Notes: generated by a model not told the origin, from the letters alone. DNA of 64,000 nt from Polynucleobacter sp. MWH-CaK5 (GCF_018687615.1 NZ_CP061299.1:372001-436000), one strand, 5' to 3'; numbered from the stretch's first letter, positions 16,066-26,007 are shown. Numbers and translations: made by a program.

Positions 16066-17226
16066 TTAAACCTTAGAAATCCATCGAATGCCAGCAATCG
16101 CCAAGATGAAGTAAATCAGAGCGGGAATGACGGCGCTTAAGAATGGTGGCCAGGCTCCGAGTAAGCCAGCGTGTGAGAACAAACTATTAAACAACTGGAA
16201 GCTGATACCCAGCATGATGCCGCCGAAGACTTTATAGCCAATGCCACCAGAACGGGTTTGTAGGTAGGCAAAGGGTAGAGCCAATGCCAGCATCACCAAG
16301 ATCGTGAATGGATAAATGACTTTTTTCCAAAAAGAAATGGCGTAACGTTGATAGTCTTGTTTGTTTTCTTGAAGATGATTGATGTAGCTGAACAAGTTAA
16401 TGATGGATAGTCGATCAGGCTTGATCAACAAAGCACCCAATAATGCTGGACTGACTTCAGTTTCAATGTCTAAAGATTCAGCCCGCTTGATGGTGGTTGA
16501 GAAACTTGGATCCAAGCGATTGGATGAGTTGATTTCAGTGAAGCGTGTTTCGGTGACTTTATTTAAGCGCCAAACACCATTGCCAACGAATTGAACTGTT
16601 TCAGCAGTACGACTCAATAGGAGGCGATATTCGCCGTCAAACTCATACATTCGAAAGCCACGAATGATTTCGTTGGTTTCTAAAGAGCCCACATTAATGT
16701 AACGAATTCCTTTTTGAACTTGACCTCTGCCATCATCGCCTCTGAGCTTGTCTTTGATCCAAGCACCTGAACGAAACTCCAAAACTTCTTTGCCCTGATT
16801 AAGAGCGCTTAAGCGCACGTTCTTTGAAAAGCCTTCACTCATAGGGCCTAGAACTTCGCTCATTAACAAAATCAAGAAAGCAATTGGCACGGCAATCTTC
16901 ATCAATGTCAGCAAGGCTTTTTGGGTATCAAGGCCTGCAATGCGCAAGATGGTGTATTCAGATTGTGCGGCCATATTGGCCATGACATAGATGCCAGCAA
17001 TCAAGCCAGCAATCGGCATGATTTCAACCAGACGACTAGGCACTCTGAGCAGAACTGTGATGAATGCTAATAACACTGTGTAGGTGTTGGTGGTGTCACC
17101 CATCTCAGCAATGAAATCAAAAAATATGAACAATGAAATCAAAGCAAACAAAATAAAAACAAACGCCAAATAAATTTGTTTTGCTAAATAACGTTCGTAA
17201 ACGAGTGGAAAGAGCTTATGCCACAT
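16066..17226 (-). CDS. lptG: LPS export ABC transporter permease LptG
   Basis: Inner-membrane permease of the LptB2FGC machine that extracts lipopolysaccharide and passes it to the periplasmic bridge. The 386-residue protein has the YjgP/YjgQ layout: transmembrane helices near residues 15-40, 55-80 and 100-125, a large periplasmic beta-jellyroll domain (about 135-280), and three more helices at the carboxyl end (HAGLLGAWPPFLSA, ALIYFILAIAGI). It starts two bases after the lptF stop, in one operon with it. The preserved lptF-lptG order and divergent pepA are typical of proteobacteria. The protein ends 40 bases before an AT-rich gap upstream of cysB. Confidence 0.95.
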   Translation of the reverse strand: MWHKLFPLVYERYLAKQIYLAFVFILFALISLFIFFDFIAEMGDTTNTYTVLLAFITVLLRVPSRLVEIMPIAGLIAGIYVMANMAAQSEYTILRIAGLDTQKALLTLMKIAVPIAFLILLMSEVLGPMSEGFSKNVRLSALNQGKEVLEFRSGAWIKDKLRGDDGRGQVQKGIRYINVGSLETNEIIRGFRMYEFDGEYRLLLSRTAETVQFVGNGVWRLNKVTETRFTEINSSNRLDPSFSTTIKRAESLDIETEVSPALLGALLIKPDRLSIINLFSYINHLQENKQDYQRYAISFWKKVIYPFTILVMLALALPFAYLQTRSGGIGYKVFGGIMLGISFQLFNSLFSHAGLLGAWPPFLSAVIPALIYFILAIAGIRWISKV

Positions 17227-17228
17227 AT

Positions 17229-18356
17229 TTATTTCACCCCATTTTGTTTAGGGGAGCTTTTACTGAGAGTCCATTTTTTATAGCGACCAAGCAATGTGAT
17301 CGATCTATTTTGGCGATAGATAATCAGAGTGAGGCCAATTAATGCAATCACCACATGAAGCAGCCACCATCCAATAGAGAATGAAAGCTTGCCTGTGCTG
17401 ACCCATGCCTGCATTAATTTGAGCAAATTGGAATAAGTGAAATACAGCAAAACAGCCATGATCAGGGCTGTGTATCTGCCTCTGCGGGGGTCCATGTATG
17501 ACAAGGGAATGGCGATGATGGCAAAAACAAATGCCATCAAAGGTAAGCCTATGCGCCAAAGGATTTCTCCAAGGTGTGTCTTATTGAGATCCTGAATCAA
17601 TATCCACACAGGCAATGTTCTTGGACCATTGATGATAGGGTCCACCACTTTGTCTTGAAGCTTGACTGTGTATTTATCAAACTCAGTGATTCTGAAGTCG
17701 GTATTGCCGGGTGTTCCTTCGTAGCGTCTGCCAGTTGCCAGAATCAGTTGTTTTTCTCCAGCAGCAGTGTTTTGTATAAAGCCTTCTTTGGCCACGGCCA
17801 CCAATTGACGCTCTTTGCCAAAGTCAGTGACGAACACATTGGTGATCACATCCGTTTCTGGGTTCATGCTTTCGATAAAAAACACACGATTGTTACCAGA
17901 GGATTCTCGGAATTGGCCAGGGGCTAACATTGAAATATCGTCGCGTTGCTGAAAGCGTTGTTTGATCGTCGCAGATTTTTCGCTGGCCCAAGGGGATGCA
18001 AAAATAGAAAGAACAGCAATGGCCACTGCAATGGGTGCAGTGAAATTTAAAATGGGGCGCAAAATCTTTAACAAGCTGATGCCTGCTGATTGCCAAATGA
18101 CCATTTCAGAGTCTTTGTACCAGCGAGTCAAAACCATCAAAATAGCCACAAAAACTGATGCAGTTAATAAAATTGGCAGGTAATTGATCATTCCAAGGCC
18201 AATTAAAACCAGGGCATCCTTTGGGTTGGCGGTGCCACTTGCGGCATTACCTAAAACCCTGATCATTAAATTGGTTAATACAAGCGTGACCAAAACCATG
18301 AACACCACACCTGTGGTGAAATTGAGTTCTTGTCGAAGGGCTCTTTTAAAGATCAT
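17229..18356 (-). CDS. lptF: LPS export ABC transporter permease LptF
   Basis: Partner permease of LptG in lipopolysaccharide export. I choose ATG 18356 (MIFKRALRQELNFTTGVVF), the usual LptF opening; the longer frame to 18419 would overlap the divergent pepA leader. The protein then has 375 residues. Six membrane helices flank a periplasmic jellyroll domain, with LAPGQFRESSGNNRVFFIE in that domain, a segment shared by LptF proteins. DPRRGRY precedes the last helices. Divergent from pepA with about 75 bases between starts, which must hold both promoters. Confidence 0.95.
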   Translation of the reverse strand: MIFKRALRQELNFTTGVVFMVLVTLVLTNLMIRVLGNAASGTANPKDALVLIGLGMINYLPILLTASVFVAILMVLTRWYKDSEMVIWQSAGISLLKILRPILNFTAPIAVAIAVLSIFASPWASEKSATIKQRFQQRDDISMLAPGQFRESSGNNRVFFIESMNPETDVITNVFVTDFGKERQLVAVAKEGFIQNTAAGEKQLILATGRRYEGTPGNTDFRITEFDKYTVKLQDKVVDPIINGPRTLPVWILIQDLNKTHLGEILWRIGLPLMAFVFAIIAIPLSYMDPRRGRYTALIMAVLLYFTYSNLLKLMQAWVSTGKLSFSIGWWLLHVVIALIGLTLIIYRQNRSITLLGRYKKWTLSKSSPKQNGVK

Positions 18357-18430
18357 AAAAAGCGAAGCTGGGCGATAATGGTTGTTATTAGAAACTTGCC
18401 TTGAGCAAAGGTAAAGCAAAGGAAATCCAC

Positions 18431-19981
18431 ATGGAATGTAGCACGAAAGTATTTGGAGAGGGCGCTTTAGGAATAAAGGCTCAAATGTCTTCTGTCACTG
18501 CTTGCTTGGTATGGGCGTTTCCTGCCAACAGTATCAAGAATGCCAAAAAGTTATCGGGCGGCTTGGCGGCCCTGAATGCTGCTACTCATGGGGCGGTTGC
18601 AAGAGCCATTGAGAACAAAGATTTGGATACGACATCTGGCAGCACTCTTTTGCTCAATGCCACCGATGCATGGGCCAAATTGGGTCTTAAGGCTGATAGA
18701 TTGTTGTTGATTTGTTGTGGTGAAGAGCCAAAGGTCAAGCCAAAGCAGGGCGCCAACAATTGTTCTAAATGGATTTCTGCTGGCCTAAAGTCTTTAATTG
18801 CCACCACCGCCAAGGATGCTGTTTGGGTGTTCGATGATTTTTCTGCCAAAGATGGTTTGACTCAAGTGCGTCTTTTGGTTCAATTGGCTCGTGAGCAAGT
18901 GTATAAATTTGGTGCACGCCATCCACAATTTAAAACCAAGCCTGCTGAAAAAGCTCCATCGCTTAAGAAGTTAGTCATTGCCAGTGGTGCAAAAAATAAC
19001 AAAGCAGTGGCTGAAGCTGTTGCTGAAGGCCGTGCAATTGCCAACGGTATGGATCTGGCCAAAGACCTTGGTAACTTACCGCCTAATATTTGTAATCCAA
19101 CATATCTTTCCACAAGTGCCAAAAAACTGGGCAAAGAGTTTGGCTTGAAGGTTGAGGTTTTGGGTCGCAAAGAAATTGAAGCTTTGAAGATGGGTGCTTT
19201 CTTAGCCGTGACTCAAGGTGCTGTGACTCCTCCTCAGTTCATTGAGATCCGCCATCAGGGTGGCCGCGCCACCGATGCGCCAGTGGTGTTGGTGGGCAAG
19301 GGCATCACTTTTGATACAGGTGGTATTTCATTGAAGCCTGGTGAAGGCATGGATGAGATGAAGTACGACATGTGTGGCGCTGCATCAGTGATTGGCACGA
19401 TGCGTGCAGTCGCCGAACTCAAATTAAAAAAGAATGTGATTGGTGTTATTCCAACTTGCGAAAACATGCCTTCAGGTCAAGCCACTCGTCCTGGTGACAT
19501 TGTCACCAGCATGTCTGGCCAAACGATTGAGATCTTGAATACCGATGCAGAAGGTCGTCTCATTTTGTGTGATGCATTGACCTATGTTGAGAGATTTAAA
19601 CCTGCAGCAGTGATTGATATTGCCACTTTGACGGGTGCTTGTGTGATTGCATTGGGCGCAGTTCACTCAGGCTTGTTCTCAGATGATGATGCATTGGCTG
19701 AGAGTTTGTTGAGTGCTGGTCGCACATCGCAAGATACTGTTTGGAGAATGCCGCTGGACAGCGCCTACCAAGAACAACTCAAATCTAACTTTGCAGACAT
19801 GGCCAACATTGGTGGGCGTCCTGCGGGCAGTGTAACGGCAGCTTGTTTCTTGGCCAGATACACTGAGAAATATTCTTGGGCGCATTTGGATATTGCTGGT
19901 ACAGCCTGGAAGAGCGGTGCGGCCAAGGGTTCTACAGGTCGACCAGTGCCTTTGTTGGTGAACTATCTTTTGACAAAATAA
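18431..19981 (+). CDS. pepA: Leucyl aminopeptidase PepA (M17 family)
   Basis: Cytosolic two-metal aminopeptidase; in some bacteria it also binds DNA. I place the start at ATG 18431 (MECSTKVF), preceded by AAAGGA, rather than the upstream TTG 18401; this gives 516 residues. Metal and catalytic residues of the M17 family are visible: [17 protein letters not shown] with the Lys and Asp ligands, MKYDMCGAA, and the signature NTDAEGRL, followed by IATLTGA. holC starts three bases after its stop, an arrangement common in proteobacteria. Confidence 0.96.
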   Translation: MECSTKVFGEGALGIKAQMSSVTACLVWAFPANSIKNAKKLSGGLAALNAATHGAVARAIENKDLDTTSGSTLLLNATDAWAKLGLKADRLLLICCGEEPKVKPKQGANNCSKWISAGLKSLIATTAKDAVWVFDDFSAKDGLTQVRLLVQLAREQVYKFGARHPQFKTKPAEKAPSLKKLVIASGAKNNKAVAEAVAEGRAIANGMDLAKDLGNLPPNICNPTYLSTSAKKLGKEFGLKVEVLGRKEIEALKMGAFLAVTQGAVTPPQFIEIRHQGGRATDAPVVLVGKGITFDTGGISLKPGEGMDEMKYDMCGAASVIGTMRAVAELKLKKNVIGVIPTCENMPSGQATRPGDIVTSMSGQTIEILNTDAEGRLILCDALTYVERFKPAAVIDIATLTGACVIALGAVHSGLFSDDDALAESLLSAGRTSQDTVWRMPLDSAYQEQLKSNFADMANIGGRPAGSVTAACFLARYTEKYSWAHLDIAGTAWKSGAAKGSTGRPVPLLVNYLLTK

Positions 19982-19984
19982 GTC

Positions 19985-20449
19985 ATGGCCAGAATCGATT
20001 TCCACAGTCAAGTTGACAACAAGCCTCTGTACAGTTGTCGCTTGATCAGAAAGATCATGTCAAGCAAGCATGAAGACTTACCCATGAGAAATATCGTGGT
20101 GGTGGGGTCTTCTACTTTTTTGAAAGAACTGGATCAACAACTTTGGTCTTTCAGCGCAACAGAATTTTTGCCACATGCCTGGGGTAAAGATGATGTTGCC
20201 AATGAAACACCGATTGTCTTTGTTGAGAGTTTTGAATCACCAGAGCTAGATCATTTACCTCATGGTGATGTCTTGATCCATGTGGGTCAAAATTTACCTG
20301 TTTCAGTAGAAGCGCTTGCGCAAAGATTTCCACGCATTGTTGAAATTGTTTCTACCGATGAAGCTGATCGTCAAGCTGGTCGTCAACGTTATAAAGCTTA
20401 TCGCGATCAAGGTCATGAGCTGCATAACTTTGATCAAACAGGGCAATAA
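19985..20449 (+). CDS. holC: DNA polymerase III chi subunit HolC
   Basis: Clamp-loader accessory subunit that binds single-strand DNA-binding protein and helps polymerase III hand-off. The 154-residue protein starts MARIDFHSQV, with RLIRKIMSSK and the typical HolC block LWSFSATEFLPHAW; the acidic-aromatic carboxyl end RQRYKAYRDQGHELHNFD is also characteristic. It follows pepA by three bases, the standard pepA-holC pair (with valS absent here). Confidence 0.93.
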   Translation: MARIDFHSQVDNKPLYSCRLIRKIMSSKHEDLPMRNIVVVGSSTFLKELDQQLWSFSATEFLPHAWGKDDVANETPIVFVESFESPELDHLPHGDVLIHVGQNLPVSVEALAQRFPRIVEIVSTDEADRQAGRQRYKAYRDQGHELHNFDQTGQ

Positions 20450-20501
20450 CTAATTTGATGCCTATCAATCATTCAACACCTGACACTTTAAGAATATTCA
20501 C

Positions 20502-21281
20502 ATGGCATTGATGCACCCTCAGTTCGACCCGATTGCTATTAGCCTAGGGCCTGTTGCGGTCCATTGGTATGGTTTGATGTACTTATTGGCTTTTGCTCAA
20601 TTTCTACTTTTAGGTAAGTTGCGCACCAAGCAAGCTCACTATCAGCACCTCAGTTACAAATACATTGAAGACCTTTTATTTGCAGGTGTGATTGGTGTGA
20701 TTTTGGGTGGACGTTTGGGTTATGTGATTTTTTACATGCCTGCTCATTATTTAAGTCATCCATTGGATGCTCTCAAAGTTTGGGAAGGTGGCATGTCTTT
20801 TCATGGTGGCTTCTTGGGTGTGTTGGTTGCGATGCTTTGGGCCGCTAAAAGAAATAAGCAGACATTCTTTGAAGTCACAGATTTGATTGCTCCATTGATT
20901 CCGTTTGGACTTGCATTTGGTCGCTTGGGTAACTTTATCAATGGTGAATTGTGGGGAAGACCCACAGATGTCGCATGGGGCATGATTTTTCCGCAAGCTG
21001 GTGATATGTTGGCAAGGCACCCATCGCAGTTGTATCAATTCATGGGTGAAGGCATTATTTTGGGGGTTGTGCTTTGGTGGTACGCAAGCAAAGCCCGAGG
21101 AATTGGTCAGGTGTCTGGTTTATTCCTCTTAGGCTATGGCCTCTTTAGATTTTTAGCAGAGTTTGCGCGCGAACCTGATAGCTTCTTAGGACTCTTGAGC
21201 CTGGGGCTGTCGATGGGTCAATGGTTATCTCTGCCAATGATTGCTTTTGGTATTTATTTGCTCAGTCGCAAGACTCAATAA
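20502..21281 (+). CDS. lgt: Prolipoprotein diacylglyceryl transferase Lgt
   Basis: Inner-membrane enzyme that moves a diacylglyceryl group from phosphatidylglycerol to the lipobox Cys of prolipoproteins. The 259 residues carry the [20 protein letters not shown] opening, the essential His in MSFHGGF (about residue 103), the Lgt signature [16 protein letters not shown] at about 141-156, and RHPSQLYQ with a functional Tyr. Seven membrane helices are expected. It stands apart from holC by 52 bases. A small AAGGG/CCCTT hairpin follows the stop. Confidence 0.96.
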   Translation: MALMHPQFDPIAISLGPVAVHWYGLMYLLAFAQFLLLGKLRTKQAHYQHLSYKYIEDLLFAGVIGVILGGRLGYVIFYMPAHYLSHPLDALKVWEGGMSFHGGFLGVLVAMLWAAKRNKQTFFEVTDLIAPLIPFGLAFGRLGNFINGELWGRPTDVAWGMIFPQAGDMLARHPSQLYQFMGEGIILGVVLWWYASKARGIGQVSGLFLLGYGLFRFLAEFAREPDSFLGLLSLGLSMGQWLSLPMIAFGIYLLSRKTQ

Positions 21282-21339
21282 ACTCAAGGGTTGACCCTTC
21301 TAACCCTAGGTAATTTCCCTTGATGAGGGTATTTACCAA

Positions 21340-21375
21340 TGTATTCAATAATGTATACAAAATATATTGAGTACA
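21340..21375. promoter_or_regulatory. Dyad operator at the start of the GntR regulator gene
   Basis: TGTATTCAATA (21340-21350) and TATTGAGTACA (21365-21375) form an inverted repeat with 10 of 11 positions matching. Between them lies the perfect palindrome TGTATACA (21352-21359), close to the TGTATACA core known for FCD-type GntR operators including MatR of rhizobia. The dyad ends on the A of the chosen ATG, so binding would block transcription or translation start. Autoregulation is inferred. Confidence 0.6.
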
Positions 21376-22043
21376 TGACCTTAAAAGTAGTTAAAACAGC
21401 CCTCTATGTCGAAGTCACCGAGCAATTGCGCTCGATGATCGCTGGTGGTGTTTTATCTCCCGGCACTTGGATCGATGAGCAAAAATTAGCAGAGCAATTA
21501 GGGGTCTCTAGAACTCCTTTCAGAGAGGCGATCAGAATTCTGGCGTCCGAAGGTTTGCTAAGAATAGAGCCGCGCCGCGGCTGCTATGTCACCGAATTAA
21601 CTGAAAAAGATTTAGATGAAATCTTTCCTTTGATGGCAATGCTTGAAGGACGATGTGCGTTTGAAGCATCTTCAAAAGCCAGTGATCAAGAATTGAACGC
21701 CTTGGAGTTGCTTCATAAAAAACTCAAGGCGTATGCCAAAGATAAAGACATTGATCGCTACTACGCCACCAATCGAGAAATCCATGTGGCCATTCAGCAT
21801 TTAGCGGGTAATGAGTGGTTGACGCAAATGGTTCATGATTTGAGAAAAATTTTGAACCTATCTCGTCATCGCAGCTTGCATCATCGCGGCAGAATTGAAG
21901 AGTCTTGTAAAGAGCACATGGCAGTGTTTGAGGCTCTGAAAGCAAGAGATGGCAAGAAGGCTGAGATCTTGATGAAAGATCATATCCAAAATCAACGTGA
22001 AGCATTAAGACAGCTCAAGTCAGAGCAGAGGTTGACAGCATGA
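21375..22043 (+). CDS. matR: GntR-family (FCD) regulator, probably MatR of malonate metabolism
   Basis: Transcription factor of 222 residues. ATG 21375 is chosen; the longer frame from 21339 would run through the operator dyad. The GntR winged helix covers residues 8-75: GTWIDEQKLAEQLGVSRTPF followed by ILASEGLLRIEPRRGCYV. The FCD ligand domain follows, with metal-site-like residues near ATNREIHVAIQH and SLHHRG. Its stop overlaps the malonyl-CoA decarboxylase start (ATGA at 22040), so it belongs to the malonate operon. Rhizobial MatR, a GntR/FCD protein next to matABC, is the nearest described analogue. A malonate-type ligand is an inference from neighbours. Confidence 0.8.
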   Translation: MTLKVVKTALYVEVTEQLRSMIAGGVLSPGTWIDEQKLAEQLGVSRTPFREAIRILASEGLLRIEPRRGCYVTELTEKDLDEIFPLMAMLEGRCAFEASSKASDQELNALELLHKKLKAYAKDKDIDRYYATNREIHVAIQHLAGNEWLTQMVHDLRKILNLSRHRSLHHRGRIEESCKEHMAVFEALKARDGKKAEILMKDHIQNQREALRQLKSEQRLTA

Positions 22044-23326
22044 TTTTGGATAAGATGCTCAAAGCCAGGCACATGAGCAAAACCCTCAGTGCCACAAAGA
22101 AGTTGTTATCTGAGCGCGGAGAATCAAACGCTGCGAGCATGGCCAGTGATTTGATTGAAAACTTCAAAACGCTGGATGACGAACAAAAATCAGAATATTT
22201 TCTACATTTATCAGAAAAATTAAATCCAAGCCCCGCTGATGTGTTGAGCGCTGCTGAGTTGTACTCAAAGGACCCTAGCGCTGATAATTTTGTTTGGTTG
22301 ATGAAAGTTTCTGAGTCACCAAGACAAGAACTGTTGCGCCGCTTGAATCGTGCCCCAGGCGGCACCCATATGATCATCGATATGCGTCATCAGGTGCTCA
22401 AGTTATTGCCGAAGAAGCCAGAGTTAAAAGCAGTTGATGCGGACATGCAGCATTTGTTGAATTCTTGGTTTAATCCAGGGTTCTTGAAAATGCACCAGGT
22501 GGATTGGAAGTCACCAGCGCATATTCTTGAAAAGATCATTCAGCATGAAGCTGTACATGAGATTGATGGCTGGGATGATTTGCGTCGTCGCTTGCAGCCG
22601 GATCGTCGTTGTTTTTCTTTCTTCCATCCTCAATTGCCAGATGAGCCATTGATCTTTGTGGAGGTGGCGCTGCTACCGGATATTCCAGAGTCGATTGCGC
22701 CATTGGTGGATAAGAAATCTTCAGCATTGGAGAGCAATCAATATAAGTGCGCTATTTTTTATTCGATCAGTAACTGTCAGCCGGGTTTGCGTGGGGTTTC
22801 GATGGGGAACTTTTTGATCAAGCGGGTGGCCGAGAGTTTGAAGAAAGAGTTTCCGTCGCTAAAGACTTTTTGCACTTTATCGCCAATTCCGGGCTTGATG
22901 GAGTGGTTGGGTTCGCATGCGGACTTACCCCTAGATCATTTGAAGCCTGCGGTTCTTGAAAAGTACCAAGAAGCCATAAAAGTCTTTAATTTAAAAGAGA
23001 AATCTTGGCATGATCGCTTGCAAAATGGGTGGCATCCAGATCTTTCATCTTTGAAGGAAAAAGAGGCCTTGATGGCTTTGTGCGCGATTTACTTGCTATA
23101 TTACTCACCTCGAAGAGGCGGTAATTCTGTGGCCAAGTTCCATCTGGGAAATGGCGCAAAATTGCACCGCATCAATTGGTCCGGTGACTTATCTAAAAAA
23201 GGGATCAAGCAGTCTGCAGGTTTGATGGTGAATTACCTTTACGACCTTGATAAGGTAGAAGATAACCATGAACGTTTTGTGAATGGTGAAGTGATTTATT
23301 CAAGAGCAGTTTCGCAGTTGGTATGA
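22040..23326 (+). CDS. matA: Malonyl-CoA decarboxylase
   Basis: Converts malonyl-CoA to acetyl-CoA and CO2. The 428-residue protein matches the MCD family from end to end: a helical amino domain, then the GNAT-like catalytic domain with FFHPQLPDEPLIFVEVAL (about residues 196-213), CAIFYSISNCQPGLRGVSMGNF-type segment, TFCTLSPIPGLMEWL (about 279-293) containing the catalytic Ser region, and a late NGAKLHRINW with the catalytic His. The first two Met codons are both possible starts; ATG 22040 overlaps the matR stop. Together with MatB it turns malonate into acetyl-CoA. Confidence 0.95.
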   Translation: MILDKMLKARHMSKTLSATKKLLSERGESNAASMASDLIENFKTLDDEQKSEYFLHLSEKLNPSPADVLSAAELYSKDPSADNFVWLMKVSESPRQELLRRLNRAPGGTHMIIDMRHQVLKLLPKKPELKAVDADMQHLLNSWFNPGFLKMHQVDWKSPAHILEKIIQHEAVHEIDGWDDLRRRLQPDRRCFSFFHPQLPDEPLIFVEVALLPDIPESIAPLVDKKSSALESNQYKCAIFYSISNCQPGLRGVSMGNFLIKRVAESLKKEFPSLKTFCTLSPIPGLMEWLGSHADLPLDHLKPAVLEKYQEAIKVFNLKEKSWHDRLQNGWHPDLSSLKEKEALMALCAIYLLYYSPRRGGNSVAKFHLGNGAKLHRINWSGDLSKKGIKQSAGLMVNYLYDLDKVEDNHERFVNGEVIYSRAVSQLV

Positions 23327-23412
23327 GTTTTAGTTTGATTTAATCAGTAGTGATATTAGTAGCAACAGTTTTAAAGTTTTAGATAGTTTAATTAGAGTAC
23401 GAGGAGACAAAA

Positions 23413-24417
23413 ATGAAAAAATCAGTAAATGTAGTTGGTCGATTGACCTCAGTAGTGGGTGCAGTAGCAGCAGTTGCTGCAGTGGGCTTATCGATGGGCT
23501 CAACAGCTGTGATGGCTGATCCTAATTGGCCTAATAAGCCAGTCACGATCGTCGTGCCATTCCCAGCGGGTGGTGGTACTGATGCCTTCGCGCGTCCTTT
23601 GACAACCATGATGAACAAAATGACAGGCAAACAGTTCATTTTGGATTACAGAGCTGGTGCGGGTGGTACTTTGGGTGCTGCTATTGCTTCAAAGGCAGCT
23701 CCAGATGGCTACACATTCTTCATGGGTGCGGTTCACCACGCGATTGCACCATCTATGTACCCAAAACTAGACTACGATATTGAAAAGAGCTTTGTGCCTG
23801 TAGCTTTGGTAGCTGCTCCTCCACAAATCATCGTGGCTAGCCCAAAATTGCCAGTAAATGATTTAAAGGGTTTGATTGATTACGCTAAAAAGAATCCTGG
23901 TAAGTTGAACTTTAGTAGTGCTGGTAACGGTACATCACACCATTTGGCTGGTGAGCAGTTCAAGGATATGAGCAAGACATTTATCACTCACATTCCTTAC
24001 CGTGGCGCAGGCCCAGCTTTGGTTGATTTGATGGCTGGTCAAGTAGACATCATGTTTGATGGTCTAGGTTCATCTGCTCAGCACATCAGAAGTGGCAAGA
24101 TCAAAGCGATTGCAGTTGCTTCAAGCAAACGTAATCCAGCTTTCCCAAATATTCCAACTGCAACAGAAGCAGGTTTGCCTGGTTATGAAGTCAGTAGCTG
24201 GTACGCTTTGTGGGCACCAAAAGGTACTCCACAGCCTATCATCGACAAGATGACTGCAGAAGTAACAAAAGCCATGAGCACACCTGAGCTAAAAACAATT
24301 TGGCTAAATAACGGTTCAGAAGTTCCTACTTTGACTGGTGATGCATTCGGCAAGTTTGTTAATGCTGAAATCAAGCGTTGGAATCAAGTTGTGAAAGCCT
24401 CTGGCGCCAAGATGTAA
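23413..24417 (+). CDS. Bug-type (TctC-like) periplasmic solute-binding protein
   Basis: Secreted binding protein of 334 residues. A signal peptide with a long hydrophobic core ends about AVMA-DPN (residues 33-38). The mature protein begins WPNKPVTIVVPFPAGGGTD, the hallmark of Bug/tripartite tricarboxylate transporter receptors. The ligand-pocket segments PYRGAGPALVDLMAGQVD and GLPGYEVSSWYALWAPKG are present. The gene follows an AGGAGA ribosome site and lies between malonyl-CoA decarboxylase and synthetase genes, so malonate or a related dicarboxylate is the probable ligand. The TctA and TctB membrane subunits are not in this window; it may share those of another system or act as a sensor. Confidence 0.92.
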   Translation: MKKSVNVVGRLTSVVGAVAAVAAVGLSMGSTAVMADPNWPNKPVTIVVPFPAGGGTDAFARPLTTMMNKMTGKQFILDYRAGAGGTLGAAIASKAAPDGYTFFMGAVHHAIAPSMYPKLDYDIEKSFVPVALVAAPPQIIVASPKLPVNDLKGLIDYAKKNPGKLNFSSAGNGTSHHLAGEQFKDMSKTFITHIPYRGAGPALVDLMAGQVDIMFDGLGSSAQHIRSGKIKAIAVASSKRNPAFPNIPTATEAGLPGYEVSSWYALWAPKGTPQPIIDKMTAEVTKAMSTPELKTIWLNNGSEVPTLTGDAFGKFVNAEIKRWNQVVKASGAKM

Positions 24418-24448
24418 TTAGCATTTAACAATTTAAGTTGAGATTCAG

Positions 24449-25969
24449 ATGAATTTATATGAGTTACTAGAATCCGGCTTTCCAAAAGATAAACCATCAT
24501 GCGCGATTGAAACGCATGATGGTTTGTTTTATAGCTGGGATGATTTAGAAAAGGCCACATCAAAAATGGCCAACCTTTTGGCAAGTTTGCGCTTACCTCA
24601 AGGATCCCGAGTTGCAGTTCAGGTTGAGAAGTCACCTGAAGCACTCTTTTTATATTTGGCAACGCTCAAGGCAGGTTTGGTGTATTTGCCATTGAATACA
24701 GCTTATCAAGCTGCAGAGATTGAGTACTTTATTGGCAATGCTGAACCAGCGGTGATGGTCTGCAGCCCTAAGAATTTCTCATGGGTGTCTAAAGTTGCCT
24801 TCAAGGCAGGAACCAAGCATGTCTTCACCTTGGGTGAAGACCGCACGGGCACACTCTTGGATCGCGCAGCGACACAATCTGATAAGTTCAAAACGGTCAA
24901 GCGTGATGATGACGATTTGGCGGCCATTCTTTACACCTCAGGCACAACCGGTAGAAGCAAGGGTGCGATGTTGACTCATGGCAACTTGGGAAGTAATGCC
25001 GCAGTGCTGAAGAAGTTCTGGGCTTGGAAAAAAGGCGATGTTTTATTACATGCTTTGCCTATTTTCCACGTGCATGGATTGTTTGTTGCTTCCCATGGAG
25101 CTTTGCTCAATGGTAGCAAAATGATTTGGTTACCACGTTTGGATACCAAAGAGTTGATCAAGCATATGCCAAGATCAACCGTGATGATGGGTGTACCAAC
25201 GTTTTACGTGCGCCTATTGTTAGATAAAGAATTCACCAAGCAAACGGTTAAAAACATGCGCTTGTTTGTTTCTGGTTCTGCTCCATTGTTGACTGAGACC
25301 TTCAATCTTTTCAAAGAAAGAACGGGTCACACGATTCTTGAGCGTTATGGCATGAGTGAAACAGTGATGTTGGTTTCTAATCCATATGAGGGTGCTCGTG
25401 TGGGTGGCTCAGTGGGCTTACCTTTGCCTAAGACTCAAGTTCGTATCACCAACGACGCTGGCAAGCTTTGTGGCGTGAATCAAATCGGTAGCGTTGAAGT
25501 CAAGGGCCCGAACGTATTCAAAGGTTACTGGCGCATGCCTGAGAAGACCAAAGAAGAGTTCACCAAAGACGGCTGGTTCAAAACAGGCGATGTTGGACGT
25601 TGGGGCGGTGAGACCAGCGCTGGCAAGGTTCCTGATAACTACCTCTGCATCGTTGGTAGAAGCAAAGACTTGATCATTTCTGGCGGTTATAACGTGTATC
25701 CAAAAGAGATTGAGAGTTTTATTGATGACATGGCTGGGGTTGATGAGAGTGCTGTGATTGGCGTGCCTCATCCTGACTTTGGTGAGGCTGTGGTGGCGGT
25801 GGTGGTTGCTAAGCCGGGTGCCAAGCTCAATTCAGATGCAATGATTGCTGATCTCAAAGGCAAGATTGCAAACTTTAAGGTGCCAAAGAAAGTCATCATT
25901 GTTTCTGAGTTACCTAGAAACGCGATGGGTAAAGTGCAGAAAAATATTCTGCGCCAAACTTATGCTTAA
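24449..25969 (+). CDS. matB: Malonyl-CoA synthetase (MatB-like acyl-CoA synthetase)
   Basis: ANL-superfamily enzyme of 506 residues that activates malonate with ATP and CoA. The P-loop-like A3 motif LYTSGTTGRSKGAMLTH is at about residues 162-178. FHVHGLF lies near 203, and the A5 motif ERYGMSET near 298. GWFKTGDVGRWG (A7) and the hinge GRSKDLIISGGYNVYPKEIE (A8) follow, with the catalytic Lys in PRNAMGKVQKN (A10) near the end. The setting beside malonyl-CoA decarboxylase points to malonate rather than longer acyl substrates. A perfect palindromic terminator follows. Confidence 0.9.
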   Translation: MNLYELLESGFPKDKPSCAIETHDGLFYSWDDLEKATSKMANLLASLRLPQGSRVAVQVEKSPEALFLYLATLKAGLVYLPLNTAYQAAEIEYFIGNAEPAVMVCSPKNFSWVSKVAFKAGTKHVFTLGEDRTGTLLDRAATQSDKFKTVKRDDDDLAAILYTSGTTGRSKGAMLTHGNLGSNAAVLKKFWAWKKGDVLLHALPIFHVHGLFVASHGALLNGSKMIWLPRLDTKELIKHMPRSTVMMGVPTFYVRLLLDKEFTKQTVKNMRLFVSGSAPLLTETFNLFKERTGHTILERYGMSETVMLVSNPYEGARVGGSVGLPLPKTQVRITNDAGKLCGVNQIGSVEVKGPNVFKGYWRMPEKTKEEFTKDGWFKTGDVGRWGGETSAGKVPDNYLCIVGRSKDLIISGGYNVYPKEIESFIDDMAGVDESAVIGVPHPDFGEAVVAVVVAKPGAKLNSDAMIADLKGKIANFKVPKKVIIVSELPRNAMGKVQKNILRQTYA

Positions 25970-26007
25970 GCTTTAGATCTTTGATAAAGCGGTAAGAGTA
26001 GCAAATG

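Noticed and set aside
22040..23326. FadR or fatty-acid control for the GntR gene and its neighbours
   Set aside because: The neighbours are malonate enzymes, and the palindrome core fits MatR-type operators better; no beta-oxidation genes are nearby.
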